Numbered from the stretch's first letter, positions 23,775 through 38,858 are shown. The stretch: 64,000 bases of DNA from Bolinopsis microptera (GCF_026151205.1 NC_087084.1:3316845-3380844); one strand, 5' to 3'. Made by a program: numbers and translations. The notes: generated by a model not told the origin, from the letters alone.

Positions 23775-26700
23775 CCCGCCGACAGTTTCTCTTAGAGTGA
23801 CTCATCATATGGGTCTGGTAAACTAATTGATGATGGCCTAGCCCTGTAGTCACACAAACTACAAGAATAAGGTTTCTCTCCGGTGTGTGTTAGTTTTCCC
23901 CCCCCCCCAACCGCATGAGAAGCAAGAGTGCCATCTCTGCGCGGTGGAGTAGCTAGAAAAATATCACATTATAAGGTTATCTCCGTGCAGTGTTTTTGTT
24001 TGTGAGCTGTCAAGTAGCGGCCCCACTTTGCGGAGCTGTATAGCTACAGATATAACATTGTATAAGCGTTTCCTGATTTAGTCTCCAGTGTGTGATGTGT
24101 TAGTTTGTGATAATTAAGGGCCAATTGCGGTTGGTCTGAGTAGTACTAACCATCCTTGTGATAGGGTTTCTTTCGGTGTGTATTCGCCTTTGTGACAAAT
24201 AACAGCGCCAATTCGTTTGGCTGTGTAGCTATCTAATATCACATTTATAAGGTTTTCCCCGCGTGTGTATTCGTTTGTGAGAAGTTAAGATTGCACTTTT
24301 TGCGGCTTTGGTAGCTACAAAATATCACATTTATATGGTTTTTTTAACCGTCGTCGTGATCGCGAAATGGCTCTTCAAATCGCTTGATCGGCCTAGCCTC
24401 TATAGTCACTCAAAGTACAGGGATAGGGTTCTGCTCTCCTCAGGTGTGTGTCGTTTGTGAGAAGCCAAGAGCGGCTCACTTTGCGAGGCTCTGAGTCAGC
24501 TACAAATATCACATTTATAAGGTTTCTTCGGGTAGTGTGTTTTCGTTTGTGAAAGCAAGCTGACTGACTTCTCGATGTGCTATGTTGTAGATAACCACAC
24601 ATTTTATTTAAGGTTTTTTCCAGTGTTGTATGTTCGCTTGTGATAAGTCAGATTCTGTCACTGTTCCGTAGGCTGAGGTAGCTAAATATCACATTGATAT
24701 AAGGTTTTTCCCCGGTGTGTATTCGTTCGTTAGAGTGAGAAGCAGTGATTGCTGATTTGCGCGGTTGATGTAGCTACAAATATCACATTTATAAGCGTTT
24801 CTGAGTTCTCGTCCAGTGTGTGGATTCGTTTTGGGAGGCCGAAAGATAAAGAGTTTCGCAAGTTCTCGCGGCAACTGAGGTAGCTCAAATATCAGCATTT
24901 CTTAAGGTTTCTGATTCTCTCCAGTGTGTGTTTGTTTGTGAGAAGCAAGATGGAATACTTGTCGCGGTTGAGTAGCCTAAATTATCACATTTATTATTTA
25001 TAAGGTTTCTGATTCTCTCCAGTGGTGTGTTCGTTTGTGGACGCAAGTTGGCTACTTTCCGTGGCTGCCGTAGCCTACATAAAGATCACAATTTATAAAG
25101 GTTTTCTCTCCAGTGTGATTTTCGTTTGTGATACAACTAAGATTGTCTAATTTCCGTGGCTGAGTTACTACAATATCATCATTTATAAGGTTCTCTCCAG
25201 TTGTGTGTTCGTTTGCTGAAAAGCAAGATGGCTACTTTTGCGAGGCCTGAGTAGCTACATAAACATCAATTTATAAGGATTCTCCAGTGTTGTGTTCGCC
25301 TGTTGTGAGAAACAAGATTGCCACTTTGCGAGGCCTGAGTTAGCTTACAAATTCACATTTATAAGGTTTCCTCAGTGTGTTTTCGTTGGTGAGAACGCAA
25401 TGAGTGCCACTCTGCGCGGCTGAGTAGCCTAAAACTATTACATTTATTAGGTTTCTCTCCGTGGTGTTTTTGTTTGTGAGAAGTAAGAGCGGACACTTTG
25501 CGAGGCTCTGAATAGCCTCAAAATATAAACATTTATAAGGTTTGTGATTATCTCACAGTGTTGTGTAGTTGGTGATGAATAAGAGAGCCAATTCGGTTGG
25601 CCTGAGTAGCCTTCAAACATCAGACTTTTTATAGGGTTTTTTCCGGTGGGTATTCGCTTGTGACAAATAACAGCGCCAATTGCTTTGGCTGAGGTAGCTA
25701 ACAATATCACATTAATAAGGTTTTGTCCCCGGTGTGTATTCGTTTGTGAGAAGTATGATTGCCCACTTTTTGCGGTTGAGTAGCCCCTACATTTAATCAC
25801 AGCTTTATATGCGTTTTTCCTCGTCGTCGGGTTCGCGAAATGCTCTTCATATCGCTTGATCCGCGCTAGCTCTATAGTCACTCAAAGTACATGGATCAGG
25901 GTCTCTCTCCAGTGTGTGTTTGTTGAATGAGAAGCGAGAGAGCGGGACTGCACTTTGCGAGGCCCTGAGTAGCAAAAAATATCACATTAATGTTAGATAA
26001 GAGCTTTCTCTGCCGGCGGTGTATTTTGTTGTGAGAATGCAAGATTGCCACAGATTATTCTCGATGCTGTGTTGTAAATACAGCAGACAGTGGTCTTCTA
26101 TAAGGTTTCTTTCAGTGTGTATTCGCTTCGTGATATGTCAGATTTGTCACATTCCGTGGCCTGAGTAGCTAAAAATATCCATTTATAAGGTTTTGTTCCC
26201 CGGTTGTGTATTCGGTTTGTGAGAAAGCAAGATTGCCCACATTTTTGCGTGTTGAGTAGCTATCAAATTCACATTTATAAGGAATTCTCTCCAGTGTTGT
26301 ATTCGTTGTTGATAAGTAAGAATTGCCTACTTTGCGCGGTTGAGTAGCTACAAATATCACATTTACTAAGGTTTCTTGATTCTCTCCAGTGTGGGTTCGT
26401 TTGTGACGAAAATAAGAGTTTCAATTCGCGTCGGTGGGTAGCTACAAATAGTACACTTTTATAAGGTTTCTGATTCTCTCCAGTGTGTGTTCTGTTTGTG
26501 AGAAGCAAGATGGCCTACTTGTCGCGGTTGAGTAGCTACAAAATATCACATTTATTATTTATATGGTTTCTGATTACTCTCCAAGTGGTGTGTGTTCGTT
26601 TGTGTGAAGCAAGATGGCCTACTTTCGTGGCTGAGTAGCTTACAATGATCACATTTGTAAGGGTTTTCTCGCTTCCAGTTGTTTTCGTTTTGACAACTAA

Positions 26701-29146
26701 GATTGCCTCTACTTTCCTGTGGGCTGAGTAACTACAATATCAACATTTTATAAGGTTTCTCTCTCAGTGTGTGTTCGTTTGTAGAAAACGCAAGATGGCT
26801 TTACTTTGCGAGGCCCTGAGTAGCTCAAACATCACATTAATTAGGGTTTCTCTCCAGTGTGTGTTCGCTTGTGAGAAACATGGTGCCACTTTGCGAGGCT
26901 GAGTAGCTACAAACATCAATTATATGGTTTTCTCCAGTGTGGTGTTCGCTGGTGAGAAGGCAAGAGCGCCACTTTGCGAGGCTGAGTTTGCTACCAAATC
27001 CATTTATAAGGTTTCTCTCCGATGCGTGTTTTTGTTTGTGAGAAGCAAGAGCGCCACTTTGCGAGGCTGAATAGCTACAAATATAAACATTTTTAAGGTT
27101 TCTGTTTATCTCCAGTGTGTGTTAGTTTGTGTATGAATAAGAGAGCACAATTCGGTTTGGCTGAGTAGCTACAAACATCACTTTTATAGGGTTCTTTCCC
27201 CCTTTTAATTTTTTTTTTTTTTTTTTTTAATTTTTCCGGTGTATGTGTATTCGCTTGATGAACAAATAACAGCGCCTATTCGTTTGGCTGAGGTGGGCTC
27301 AAAGATATCACATTTATAAGGTTTTTCCCCGGTGTGTATTCGTTTTGTGAGAAGTAAGATTGCCACTTTTTGCGGTGCAGAGTAGCCTACAAATATCACG
27401 TTATATGGTTTTTTTTACCGTCGTGGGTTCGGAAATGGATTTCAAAGAGCCTTTGATCGGCTAGCTTTTATAGTAACTCAACCAGTACATGGATAAGGTC
27501 TCTCTCCAGTGTGTGTTCGTTTGTGAGAAGCAAGAGCGGCACTTTGCGAGGCTGAGTAGCTACAAATATCACATTTATAAGGTTTCTCTCCGGCGCGTTT
27601 TCGTTTGTGAGAGCAAGATTTGCCACTTCTCCGATGCTGTGTAACTACACACATTATAAGGTTTCTTTCCAGGTGTATTCGCTTGTGATAAGTCAGATTG
27701 TCATTTTGTGGCTGAGTTAGCCTATAAATATCACATTTATAAGGTTTTTCCCCAGGTGTGTATTCGTTTGTAGAGAAGCATGAGTTGCCACTTTGTGCGG
27801 TTGAGTAGCTATCCAAATATCAACATTCTATAAGGTTTCTCTCCAGTGTGGTATTCGCTTGTGATAAGTAAGATTTGCTTCTTTTGCGCGCGGTTGAGTA
27901 GCCTACAAATCACATTTAGTAAGGTTTTGATTCTCTCCAGTGTGGTTCGTTTGTGAGAATAATAAGAGTTTCAATTCGCCCGCGGATATCCCTGAGTTAG
28001 CTACAAATATCACATTTATAAGGTTGTTGATTCTCTCCAGTGTGTGTTCGTTTGTGGAGAAGCAAAGAGGCTACTGTCGTGGTTGGAGATAGCTACAAAT
28101 ATGTCACCATTTATATGGTTTCTGATTCTCTCCAGTGTGTGTTCGTTTGTGAGAAGAAAGATGGCTACTTTCCTTGGCTGAGTAGCTACAAGTTCACATT
28201 TATAAGGTTTCTCTCCAGCTGTGTTTTCGTTTGTGAACAACTAAGATTGCTACTTTCAGTGGCTGAGTAACTACAAATGTCACATTTGTAAGTTTCTCTC
28301 CCGTGTGTGATTCGTTTGTGAGAAGCAAGATGGGCTACTTTGCCGAGGCCTGTTAGTAGCTACAAACATTCACATTTATAAGGCTTTCTCTCCAGTGTGG
28401 TGTTCGCTGTGAGAAACAAGATTGCCACTTTGCGAGGTGAAGTATGCCTACAAATATCCATTTATAAGGTTTCTCTCAGTGTGTTTCGTTTGTGAGAAGC
28501 AAGAGCGCCCACTGTGCGAGGCCTGAGTAGCTACAAATATTTCCCCCTTTTTTTTTTTTTATTTTTTTTTTCACATTTATAAGGTTTTCTCCGGCGTGTT
28601 TTACGTTTGTGAGAAGCAAGAGGCCACTTCTCGAGGTTGTGTAACTACAAACATCACATTTAGAGGTTTGCTATCCAGTACGAGTGGAACATGTACTTCT
28701 TTTAAATTGCGCTGCCTGACAGAACAGTTTCTCCAATATTATAGATTGGGAGATATCCACACTGCTATGAGGGCTTGGTATTCGCGACAGATCATTAGAA
28801 AGAGAGGAATGGGTGGATGGCATTACATTCCACATTCCTAGAGGTTCATTTTTATTGTGTGTCACAAAATCTTCCCGCTTTAACACGGGCATACTTCTAT
28901 TTTGGTTCCTCCGTTTTTTAAAAACATTGTGCAGATCCATTTCTCAATTTCGTAATGTTCAGCTGTTAAATCTTTCGGCCTTGATTTCGAGTGTCAAGGT
29001 GATAGTTTGTATCATCTTCAAACTTGACGCGTTATTTGGAAGAAAGATTGTAGTTGGACCGAAAGGTGTCGATGTCTGATACTTCTTTTTTAACGAACCT
29101 TCACAACTTGTTGTCCACATTCCGCCATTCGGAATGGTGTTATCAT
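23775..29146 (-). pseudogene. Zinc-finger paralogue E with a very long finger array, frameshifted
   Basis: The N-terminal region matches paralogue A from 29146 to about 28690. Finger units of 84 bp then continue from about 28680 to 23880, which corresponds to more than 50 C2H2 fingers, before the family C-terminus near 23790. The special finger with CxLCDYRAS recurs at about 27.43, 25.83 and 24.36 kb, so the array looks built from repeated multi-finger blocks. Small indels are pervasive and T- or C-runs interrupt fingers near 23890, 27200 and 28550. Coding status cannot be decided from this sequence. Confidence 0.65.
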
Positions 29147-30373
29147 TAGTATTACAAATAAGTTGATGTTTAAGTACAGAGTACATACCGTTATCGTTTA
29201 TTGTAATAATTTTCACTTTTTAACTATCTACATCTATTTCTTGAATCGATGTATCTAAAGTAAGTAAAATTGTCTCATTGAGTCATGACCTTAATGAGTA
29301 TGATCAAATTGATTTATAGGACGAACAAATTAAATATTTAAAACCAAACAATAGTATTGCTCTGACAATAAAGAGTTTGATAAAATATCAACGAGTAGGT
29401 CCCAAAATGTTTACACCCATAATAAAGAAGTATTCATGTCAATAGCAATGGCAATAGCACAGAGCCTTTATTAACTTTAAATTTAATAACGGTGGAAGGC
29501 TGGTTTTTTCAGGCATTAGGCTCATGGAAAGTCGTACGTTTCAGCAGGTTATTTTTAGTTCAAAACTTTAATTTCTAATGTAATGTTGACGAATAAGAAA
29601 TTACTTATGTGGAGGTTTTAAAAGTAAAAAACCTCCATATGAAAGCGACGGACCGATTTCATTCTCGGTATCATTTTCCTATTTGCGGACGGTTATTCAC
29701 AATTAATATCTCATTTCCATTTTGTTTGAAAAAGGAGACACTGAAAGCGGTCCACTTATCCATGGTGGGTTTGGTCAACTTACTATATAATATGTAATAC
29801 AATAGTCTAGAACCATGAGGTGATTCCCCCTGGTGATACGAGGGGTTTTCTATTTTAAGACTCAGGGCAACTATGGTAGAGGGGGTTAAAAAATGAGTCA
29901 TATTCTCTAATGTAATTTTTGAGTGTCTCACAAAGCCAATTTGAAATTGTTAAATACTGCCACGTGTAAGCAATATATTTCCAATTTAATGCTTGCAAAC
30001 TTTGAATTAATTTCAAGTCAAATGAGACAGTTGGTATGGGTGGTACTGGTAAAAATAAGCTGTAATAGTTTTGTATCAAGTAAAGATGTCTGATAGCTTT
30101 TTCCAAACTTGTTAATTTTCGGTACATATTAGCAGAAAAATATAAGGATGCGAATAAATTAGTCACTAACATTTCTCCTCGAAAATAAACAAGCTAATAG
30201 TATAGTATTTCAAAAACGATAAGTATAAAACGACACACCTGTTATTTGACTTGTTTCCAGTATGCCGTATACTAAAACATATTTATAGGTTATAACTACA
30301 AATTATACAGTGTGTGAGATTTGACTTCGAAAGATCGATAAGTACTATATTCACCCGTTTTTATCTATTTCAA

Positions 30374-31779
30374 ATCCCGGCCAGTTCTCTCTCTAGAGTG
30401 ATCATCCATATGGGTCTGTAACTATTGAAAGGCTAGCCCTGTAGTCACACAAACAACAAGAATAAGGTTTCTCTCCGGTGTGTGTTCGTTTATGAGAAGC
30501 AAGAGTGCCAATTCGCTTGGCTAAGTAGCTACAACCATCACATTTATAAGGTTTCTCTACGATGTGTATTCGCTTGTGAGAAGTCAGTTTGTCACTTTTC
30601 ACGGCTGAGTAGCTACAAATATCAACTTTTGTAAGGTTTCTCTCAGGTGTGTTGTTGTGATAAATAAGACCGCCATTCGCTTGGCTGAGAAGCTCAAACA
30701 TACTTTTATAGGTTTCTCTCGGTGTGTGGTTCGTTTGTGTGTGTTTAAGTATGATGATACTGCGAGGGCTGATATAGCTACAATTATACAATTTATAAGG
30801 GTTCTCTCCAGTGTGTATTCGCTTAGTGATAAGTAAGATTTACTTGTCGCGGATGAGTAGCTTCAAATATCACATTTAAGTATTTATGGTTCTCTCCAGT
30901 GTGTGTTCGTTTGTGAGAAGTCAGACTGCTACTTTGCGTGGCTGAGTAGCTACAAATATCACATTTATAGGTTTCTCTCCGGTTGGGTTGCGTTTGTGAC
31001 GAATAAGAGTTTCAATTCGCGGGCTGTGTAGCTACAAACATCCCATTATAAGGTTTTTCCCGGTGTGAGTATTCGTTTGTGAGAAGCAAGATTAGCTACT
31101 TGTTGCGGCTGAGTAGTACAAACATCACATTTAAAAGGTTCTCTCAGTGTGTATTCGTTTGTGAGAGCAACGAGCGCCACTTTGCGAGGTGAGTAGCTAC
31201 AAATATCAAAATTTATAAGGGTTCTTCCGGCGTGTTTTCGTTTTGTGTGAACGCAGAGTGCACTTCTCGAGGATGTGCAGCTACAAACATCACATTTATA
31301 AGGTTTCTCTCCAGTGCGAGTAGACATGTATTCTTTAAATTGCGTACAGACAGAAACAGTATCTCCAATCCAATATTTAATAAATTTGGGGATATCCACC
31401 AATGCTTTGAGGGTAGGTATTAGAGGATCATTAGAAAGCGGAGAGCTGGGACTTGCATTACATTCACGTCTAGAGGTTCACGTTTTATAGTGTGTCACAA
31501 ATCCTCCGCTTTATCACTGGCAACTACTTCTATTTTTGTTCCTCCAGGTTTAAATACAATTGTGCGGTTCATTTACCAAGTTCAAATGTTCAGCTGTTAA
31601 ATCTTCGGTCTTTACTTTCGAGGTCAAGGTGATATTTGTGTCATTCTTAAACTTGGACGCGTAATTTGGTTGAAGGATTGTCTTGATGAAAGGGTGTCGA
31701 TGTTGATAGTGTTAACTTCTTTTTAACGAACTCTCACATCTTGTTGTCCACATTCTGGCATTCTGAATGGTGTTATCAT
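30374..31779 (-). pseudogene. Zinc-finger paralogue D, frameshifted
   Basis: N-terminal homology runs from 31779 to about 31320, with [15 protein letters not shown] at the start of the fingers, which continue to the family C-terminus near 30374. The frame shifts repeatedly by single bases; the longest intact stretches are about 120-130 codons (30402-30791, 31046-31402). It lies in the same indel-rich block as E and F. Confidence 0.7.
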
Positions 31780-32733
31780 TACAATAAAGTGATGTTCTAT
31801 TGTTTAAGTACAGGTACATTACCGTAACGTTTATTGTAATAACTTTTCAATACCATCGATTTTTGAATCGAGTAATCTAAAAGTAAGTAAAATTGTTCAG
31901 TGAGTCAAGACCTTAATGGTTATGATCGGAATTTGATTTATAGGACATAACATTAAAATTTAAAACCAAACAATTGTATAGCTCTGACAATAAAGTGTTT
32001 GATTAAAATATCAACGAGCAAGGTCCAAATGTTTAAATAATAAAATAGTATTCATGACAATTAATTAAATAGCAATAGAACAGAACCTTTAACTTTAAAT
32101 TTAAGAAGGTTGAGAAGAAGCTTGTTGTTCAGGCTTAAGGCTCATGGAAAGTCGTTCAGCAGGTTTATTTTAGTTCAAAAACATTTAATTTATAATGTCA
32201 AAGTGACAGGAATAAGAAATACTGATGTGGAGGTTTTAAAGAAAAAACCTACATATGAAAGCGAGACGACCCGATTCATTCTCGGTATCATTTTCCATTT
32301 GCGGGACGGTTATTACAAATTAACGTCATTATTTTTAAAAATCAAATTTTTTTGTGTGTATCTAAAAGTAAGTAAAATTGTCTCATTGAGTCATGACCTT
32401 AAATGTTACTGATCGGAATTTTGATTTGTAGGACAAACAATTAAAATTTAAAACCAAACAATAGTATAGCTCTGACAATAAAGTATCTGATAAAATATCA
32501 ACGAGTAGGTCCCAAATGTTCACACATAATAAAAGTAAACATGACTATAATAGCCAATAGCACAGAGCCTTTAACTTTAACTTTAAATTTAATAACGGGA
32601 GAAGCTGTTTTCAGGCATTAAGGCTCATGGAAAGTCGTTCAGCAGGTTTATTTTTTGTTCAAACATTCTAATTTATAATGTCAAAGTTGACAGGAATAAG
32701 AAATACTTATGTGGAGGTTTTAAAGAAAAAACC

Positions 32734-33096
32734 CGAGCGTGCTAAATCACTCTACAGTCGATCTTCGAGATTGTTCTGAAAGGGCCCCCGACAGTTGAAA
32801 CCAATTTCAATCGATGTATTTCCGAATCACCCCCCATGACATAGGGTTAAAATGCTCCCCTGACGAGATATTGGCGAAAAACTGTTTCGATCACGTGATA
32901 TGACCGTATAAGGAAGTTAGTCTAATATCTAGTTAGGGTTAGGGTTTCAGCATATGCTTTTGTTAAGGATTGGGTTAGGGTTAGGGTTGGGATCAGATTA
33001 GAGGGTTAGGGTTTCGAATAGTCGTTCAGGACCAGCTAGAGAAGGGGTTGAAAAAGTCACGTGACAGTCGAGTGTAGAGTGATTAATCATCATCCG
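32734..33096. mobile_element. TIR MITE with telomere-like motif, 8-bp TSD, intact copy
   Basis: 363 bp inserted in the zinc-finger spacer. AAAAAACC flanks both ends (32726-32733, 33097-33104), while uninserted paralogous spacers such as 40780-40800 have one copy, an empty-site proof. The ends are imperfect inverted repeats sharing AATCACTCTACA. The inside contains several TTAGGG-type units (about 32930-33020). A second copy at 45279-47345 is split by a LINE. The 8-bp duplication fits hAT-like transposition. Confidence 0.85.
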
Positions 33097-33299
33097 AAAA
33101 AACCTCCACATAAAAGCGAGCGACCGATTTCATTCTCGGTATCATTTTGCATTTGCAGACGGTTATTCAAATTAATATCATTGACATTTCCTTTTGTTTG
33201 GAAAAGAGAGACACTGGCAGCGGTCCACTCTACCCATGATGGGTTTTGGTCAAATTACTATAAATAGTTATATATATATATATAATTATATAACTAGGC

Positions 33300-33470
33300 T
33301 AGAACCATGAGGTTGATGCCTCCCCCCCCATTGTCTTTTAGTTTTCTAAGCCTTTTCTAAAAAAAGGCTTAGAAAACTAGATTTATTTACCTCATTTTAC
33401 CTCATTTTACCTCATCCCAATTTTGCCTTTTTTGGCTGGCCGAATGAGGTAAAATGAGGTTGACCCCCCC
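33300..33470. repeat. Two hairpins at a broken zinc-finger boundary
   Basis: TAGTTTTCTAAGCCTTTT is followed at once by its inverse (about 33341-33381). ACCTCATTTTACCTCAT then pairs with ATGAGGTAAAATGAGGT (about 33390-33462). The hairpins lie where the normal C-terminal coding end and about 1 kb of spacer are missing relative to other units. Confidence 0.7.
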
Positions 33471-33600
33471 TTCTTGTTGCGGCTGAGTAGCTACATATAT
33501 CACATTTAAAAGGTTTCTTCCCAGTGTGTATTCGCTTGTGATAAGTAATATTGCTACTTTGCGCGGCTGAGTAGCTACAAATATCACATTTATACATTAT
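33412..33600 (-). pseudogene. Out-of-frame finger remnant downstream of paralogue C
   Basis: Two further fingers ([15 protein letters not shown].. and [15 protein letters not shown]) lie just beyond the stop of paralogue C. A short insertion around 33594-33600 moves them out of frame. The array then ends abruptly in hairpin-forming sequence instead of the family's normal C-terminus. Confidence 0.7.
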
Positions 33601-34678
33601 ATGGTTTTTTACCGTGTTGGGTTCGGAAATGGCTCTTCAAATCGCTTGATCGGCTAGCTCTATAGTCACACAAAGTACATGGATAGGGTCTCTCTCCAGT
33701 GTGTGTTCGTTTGTGAGAAGCAAGAGTGCTATTTTGTGAGGCTGAGTAGCTACAAATATCGCATTTATAAGGTTTCTCTCCAGTGTGTTTTCGTTTGTGA
33801 GAAGCAAGATGGCTACTTTGCGTGGCTGAGTAGCTACAAATATCACATTTATAAGGTTTCTCTCCGGTGTGGGTTCGTTTGTGACGAATAAGAGTTTCAA
33901 TTCGCGCGGCTGAGTAGCTACAAATATCACATTGATAAGGTTTCTCTCCAGTGTGTGTTCGTTTGTGAGAAGCAAGATGGCTACTTCCCGTGGATGAGTA
34001 GCTACAAATATCACATTTATAAGGTTTCTCTCCAGTGTGTTTTCGTTTGTGACAAATAAGATTGCTAATTTGCGTGGCTGAGTAGCTACAAACATCACAT
34101 TTATACGGTTTCTCTCCAGTGTGTGTTCGTTTGTGAGAAGCAAGAGCGCCATCACATTTATAATTATAAGGTTTTTCACCCGTACGAGTCGACATGTACT
34201 TCTTTAAACTGTGTTCAGTCAGAACATTATTTCCAATATTAATAGATTGGGAGGTATCCACACTGCTTTGAGGGTTGGTATTCGGAAGATCATTAGAAAG
34301 AGAGGAGCTGGGTGGACTTGCATTACATTCACATTCTAGAGGTTCACTTTTTATAGTCGTGTCACAAATCTCCGCTTTATCTGCTGGCACTGCAGTCAAT
34401 ACTTCTATTTTTGTTCCTTCAGTGTTTAAAAACAATTGTGCGGTTCCATTTCCAAGTTCGAAATTTTCGGCTGTTAAATCTTCGGCCTTTATTTCGAGAT
34501 CAAGGTGATATTTTGTGTCATCTTCAAACTTGGACGCGTTATTTGGTAGAAGGATTGTAATTGACTGAAAGGTGTCGATGTCTGATACTTCTTTTTTGAC
34601 GAACCCTTCCACAACCTGTTGTCCACATTCTTCATTCTGAATGGTGTTATCATTACCAAATAAAGTTGATGTTTTCAA
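33590..34678 (-). CDS. C2H2 zinc-finger protein, paralogue C
   Basis: 362 codons open from [11 protein letters not shown]. Residues 1 to about 165 are the cluster's N-terminal region, with KKEV and IKSEP motifs that fit the SUMO consensus (hydrophobic-K-x-E). Fingers follow with TGEKP linkers: a first, broken one ([18 protein letters not shown] lacks the second Cys and half the loop), then six with C-x2-C-x12-H-x3-H, the last being [15 protein letters not shown] with an extra residue between the histidines. It ends KKPYNV after a short insertion, cutting off fingers that persist out of frame downstream. Probably a nuclear DNA-binding protein; the target is unknown. Confidence 0.8.
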   Translation of the reverse strand: MKTSTLFGNDNTIQNEECGQQVVEGFVKKEVSDIDTFQSITILLPNNASKFEDDTKYHLDLEIKAEDLTAENFELGNGTAQLFLNTEGTKIEVLTAVPADKAEICDTTIKSEPLECECNASPPSSSLSNDLPNTNPQSSVDTSQSINIGNNVLTEHSLKKYMSTRTGEKPYNYKCDGALASHKRTHTGEKPYKCDVCSYSATQISNLICHKRKHTGEKPYKCDICSYSSTGSSHLASHKRTHTGEKPYQCDICSYSAARIETLIRHKRTHTGEKPYKCDICSYSATQSSHLASHKRKHTGEKPYKCDICSYSASQNSTLASHKRTHTGERPYPCTLCDYRASRSSDLKSHFRTQHGKKPYNV

Positions 34679-36047
34679 GTACAGACTGTACCAATCTATT
34701 TTTAGAATCGATGTAATCTAATTCTAAAGCAAGTAGAAGTGCCTCATTGTGTCATGACCTTATGTTACTGATAAAAATTTTGATTTATAGGACAAACAAT
34801 TAAAATTTAAAACCAAACAATAGTATAGCTCTGACAATAAAGTGTTTGATAAAATATCAACGAGTAGGTCCTAAATGTTTACACTTACAGTTACACATAA
34901 TAAAAGTAGAAATGACCATAGCCAATAGCACAGAGCCTTTTATAATTTTAAATTTAATAACGGCAGAAGTTTTGCAGACTTGGTTTGGGATGATATTCAA
35001 AACTAGAAAGTGACAGTTTTTTAACTTGTCATTCCGCCATACCTTCAATCTGTTTGTGAACAGACTTTGTCACTACTAAAAGGAACACGGCAACTAAAAG
35101 TAAAACGGCCGGAATCATAGTGCTGGCAAGCATGACCGACCGTTGCCCTCATTACATACCTTCCAAACCATTACCACATACTAATAGTAATATGCCCCTT
35201 TACTGTTTTTCAGGCATTAAATTTAAGTCTCATTGAACGTCGTTCAGCAGGTTTATTTTTATTTCAAAACATTCCAATTTAATGTCAAAGATGACAGGAA
35301 TAAGAAATAGTTATGTGGAGGTTTTTAGGAAAAAACCTCCACATAAAAGCGAGCGATTAATTTCATTCTCGGTATCACTATCATTTTGCATTTGCGGACG
35401 GTAATTTAAATTAATATCATTTCCTTTTGTTTGTAAAAGAGACACTGGCAGCGGTCCACTCTACCCATGATGGGTTTTGGTTAAATTACTATATATGTAA
35501 CTAGGCTAGAACCATGAAGTTGAAGCCTCCCCCACCCCCAAATTGTCTGGTAAAATGAGTGGTTTTCAATTTTAAGACTCAAGGCAACGATGGTAGAGGG
35601 GGTTAAAAATGAGTCAAATTATCCAATGTAATTTATGAGTGGCTCACAAAGCAAATTTGAAATTGTCTAAATAGCAATAGATTAACAAATTTAACGCTTG
35701 CAAACCTTGAATTAATTCCCAGTCAAATGAGACAGATGGTATTGTTATTGTATAATAAGTTATTGTATCAAGTTAAAAGATGTCTGTAAAGCTTTTCAAA
35801 ATTTGTTAATTTTCGGTAATATTAAGCAAGAAAAATATAACTATAAGGCATGCGAATAAAATTTCGTCAATAACATTTCTGCTCGAACTAAACAAGCTAA
35901 TAAGTAGTATTTCAAAACTATAAGTATTAACGACTAGCTGTTATTTCACTTGGTTCCAGTATGCAGTATAACTATAACTATAACATATAACTACAAATTA
36001 ACACGTGTGAGGTATGACTTCGAATGACTATAATTCACCGTTCTATT

Positions 36048-37994
<1,947 letters not shown>

Positions 37995-38431
37995 ATAAAG
38001 TTGATTTTTAAGTACAGACCGTAACGTTTATTGTAATAACTTTTCAACTACCATCTATTTTTGAATCGATGTAATCTAAAGAAGTAAAATTGCCTCATTG
38101 AGACATGACCTTAAATGTTACTGATCAGAATTTGATTTATAGGACGAACAATTAAAATTTAAAATCAAACAATTGTATAGCTCTGACAATAAAGTGTTTG
38201 ATAAAATATCAATAAGTAGGTCCCAAATGTTTACACATAATAAAAGTATTCATGACAATTGACAATAGCCAATTAAATAGCACAGAGCCTTTAAAGCTTT
38301 AAATTTAATAACGGGAGAAGCTGTTTTCAGGCATTAAGGCTCATGGAAAGTCGTTCAGCAGGTTTATTTTTAGTTCAAAACATTCTAATTTATAATGTAA
38401 AAGTTGACAGGAACAAGATATACTTATGTGG

Positions 38432-38512
38432 ACTGGAGGTTTTAAAGAAAAAACCTCCATATAAAAGCGAGCGACCGATTTCATTCTCGGTATCATTTTG
38501 CATTTGCGGACG
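38432..38512 (+). promoter_or_regulatory. Conserved palindrome plus TATA-like element in the zinc-finger spacer
   Basis: GGAGGTTTTAAAGAAAAAACCTCC forms a hairpin followed at once by ATATAAAAGCGAGCG. The block recurs upstream of the paralogues (about 22963, 29610, 32230, 35312, 40771; also 32714-33120 split by a MITE). The TATA-like word points away from the zinc-finger gene. Retention across copies may be shared ancestry only; a divergent promoter is inference. Confidence 0.45.
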
Positions 38513-38858
38513 GTAATTCAAATTAATATCATTTCCTTTTGTTTGAAAAAGAGAGACACTGAAAGCGGTCCACTCTATCCATGGTGGGTTTTGGTCAACT
38601 TACTATATATGTAACTACTACTATTCTAGAACCATGAGGTTGATGCCCCCTGGTGATACGAGGGGTTTTCAATTTTAAGACTCAAGGCAACTATGGTAGA
38701 GGGGGTTAAAAATGAGTCATATTCTCCAATGTAATTTATGAGTGGCTCACAAAGCCAATTTGAAATTGTCTAAATACTGCACGTGTAAGCAATAGATTTA
38801 CAAATTTAATGCTTGCAAACTTTGAATTAATTTCAAGTCAAATGAGACAGATGGTATT

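Noticed and set aside
32930-33020. Telomere or chromosome end
   Set aside because: Only a few TTAGGG units, inside a MITE that is copied elsewhere with an 8-bp duplication.
33637-34179. Repeated [11 protein letters not shown]-type ORFs across the zinc-finger cluster
   Set aside because: Alternative-frame reading of the 84-bp finger unit, seen wherever fingers occur.
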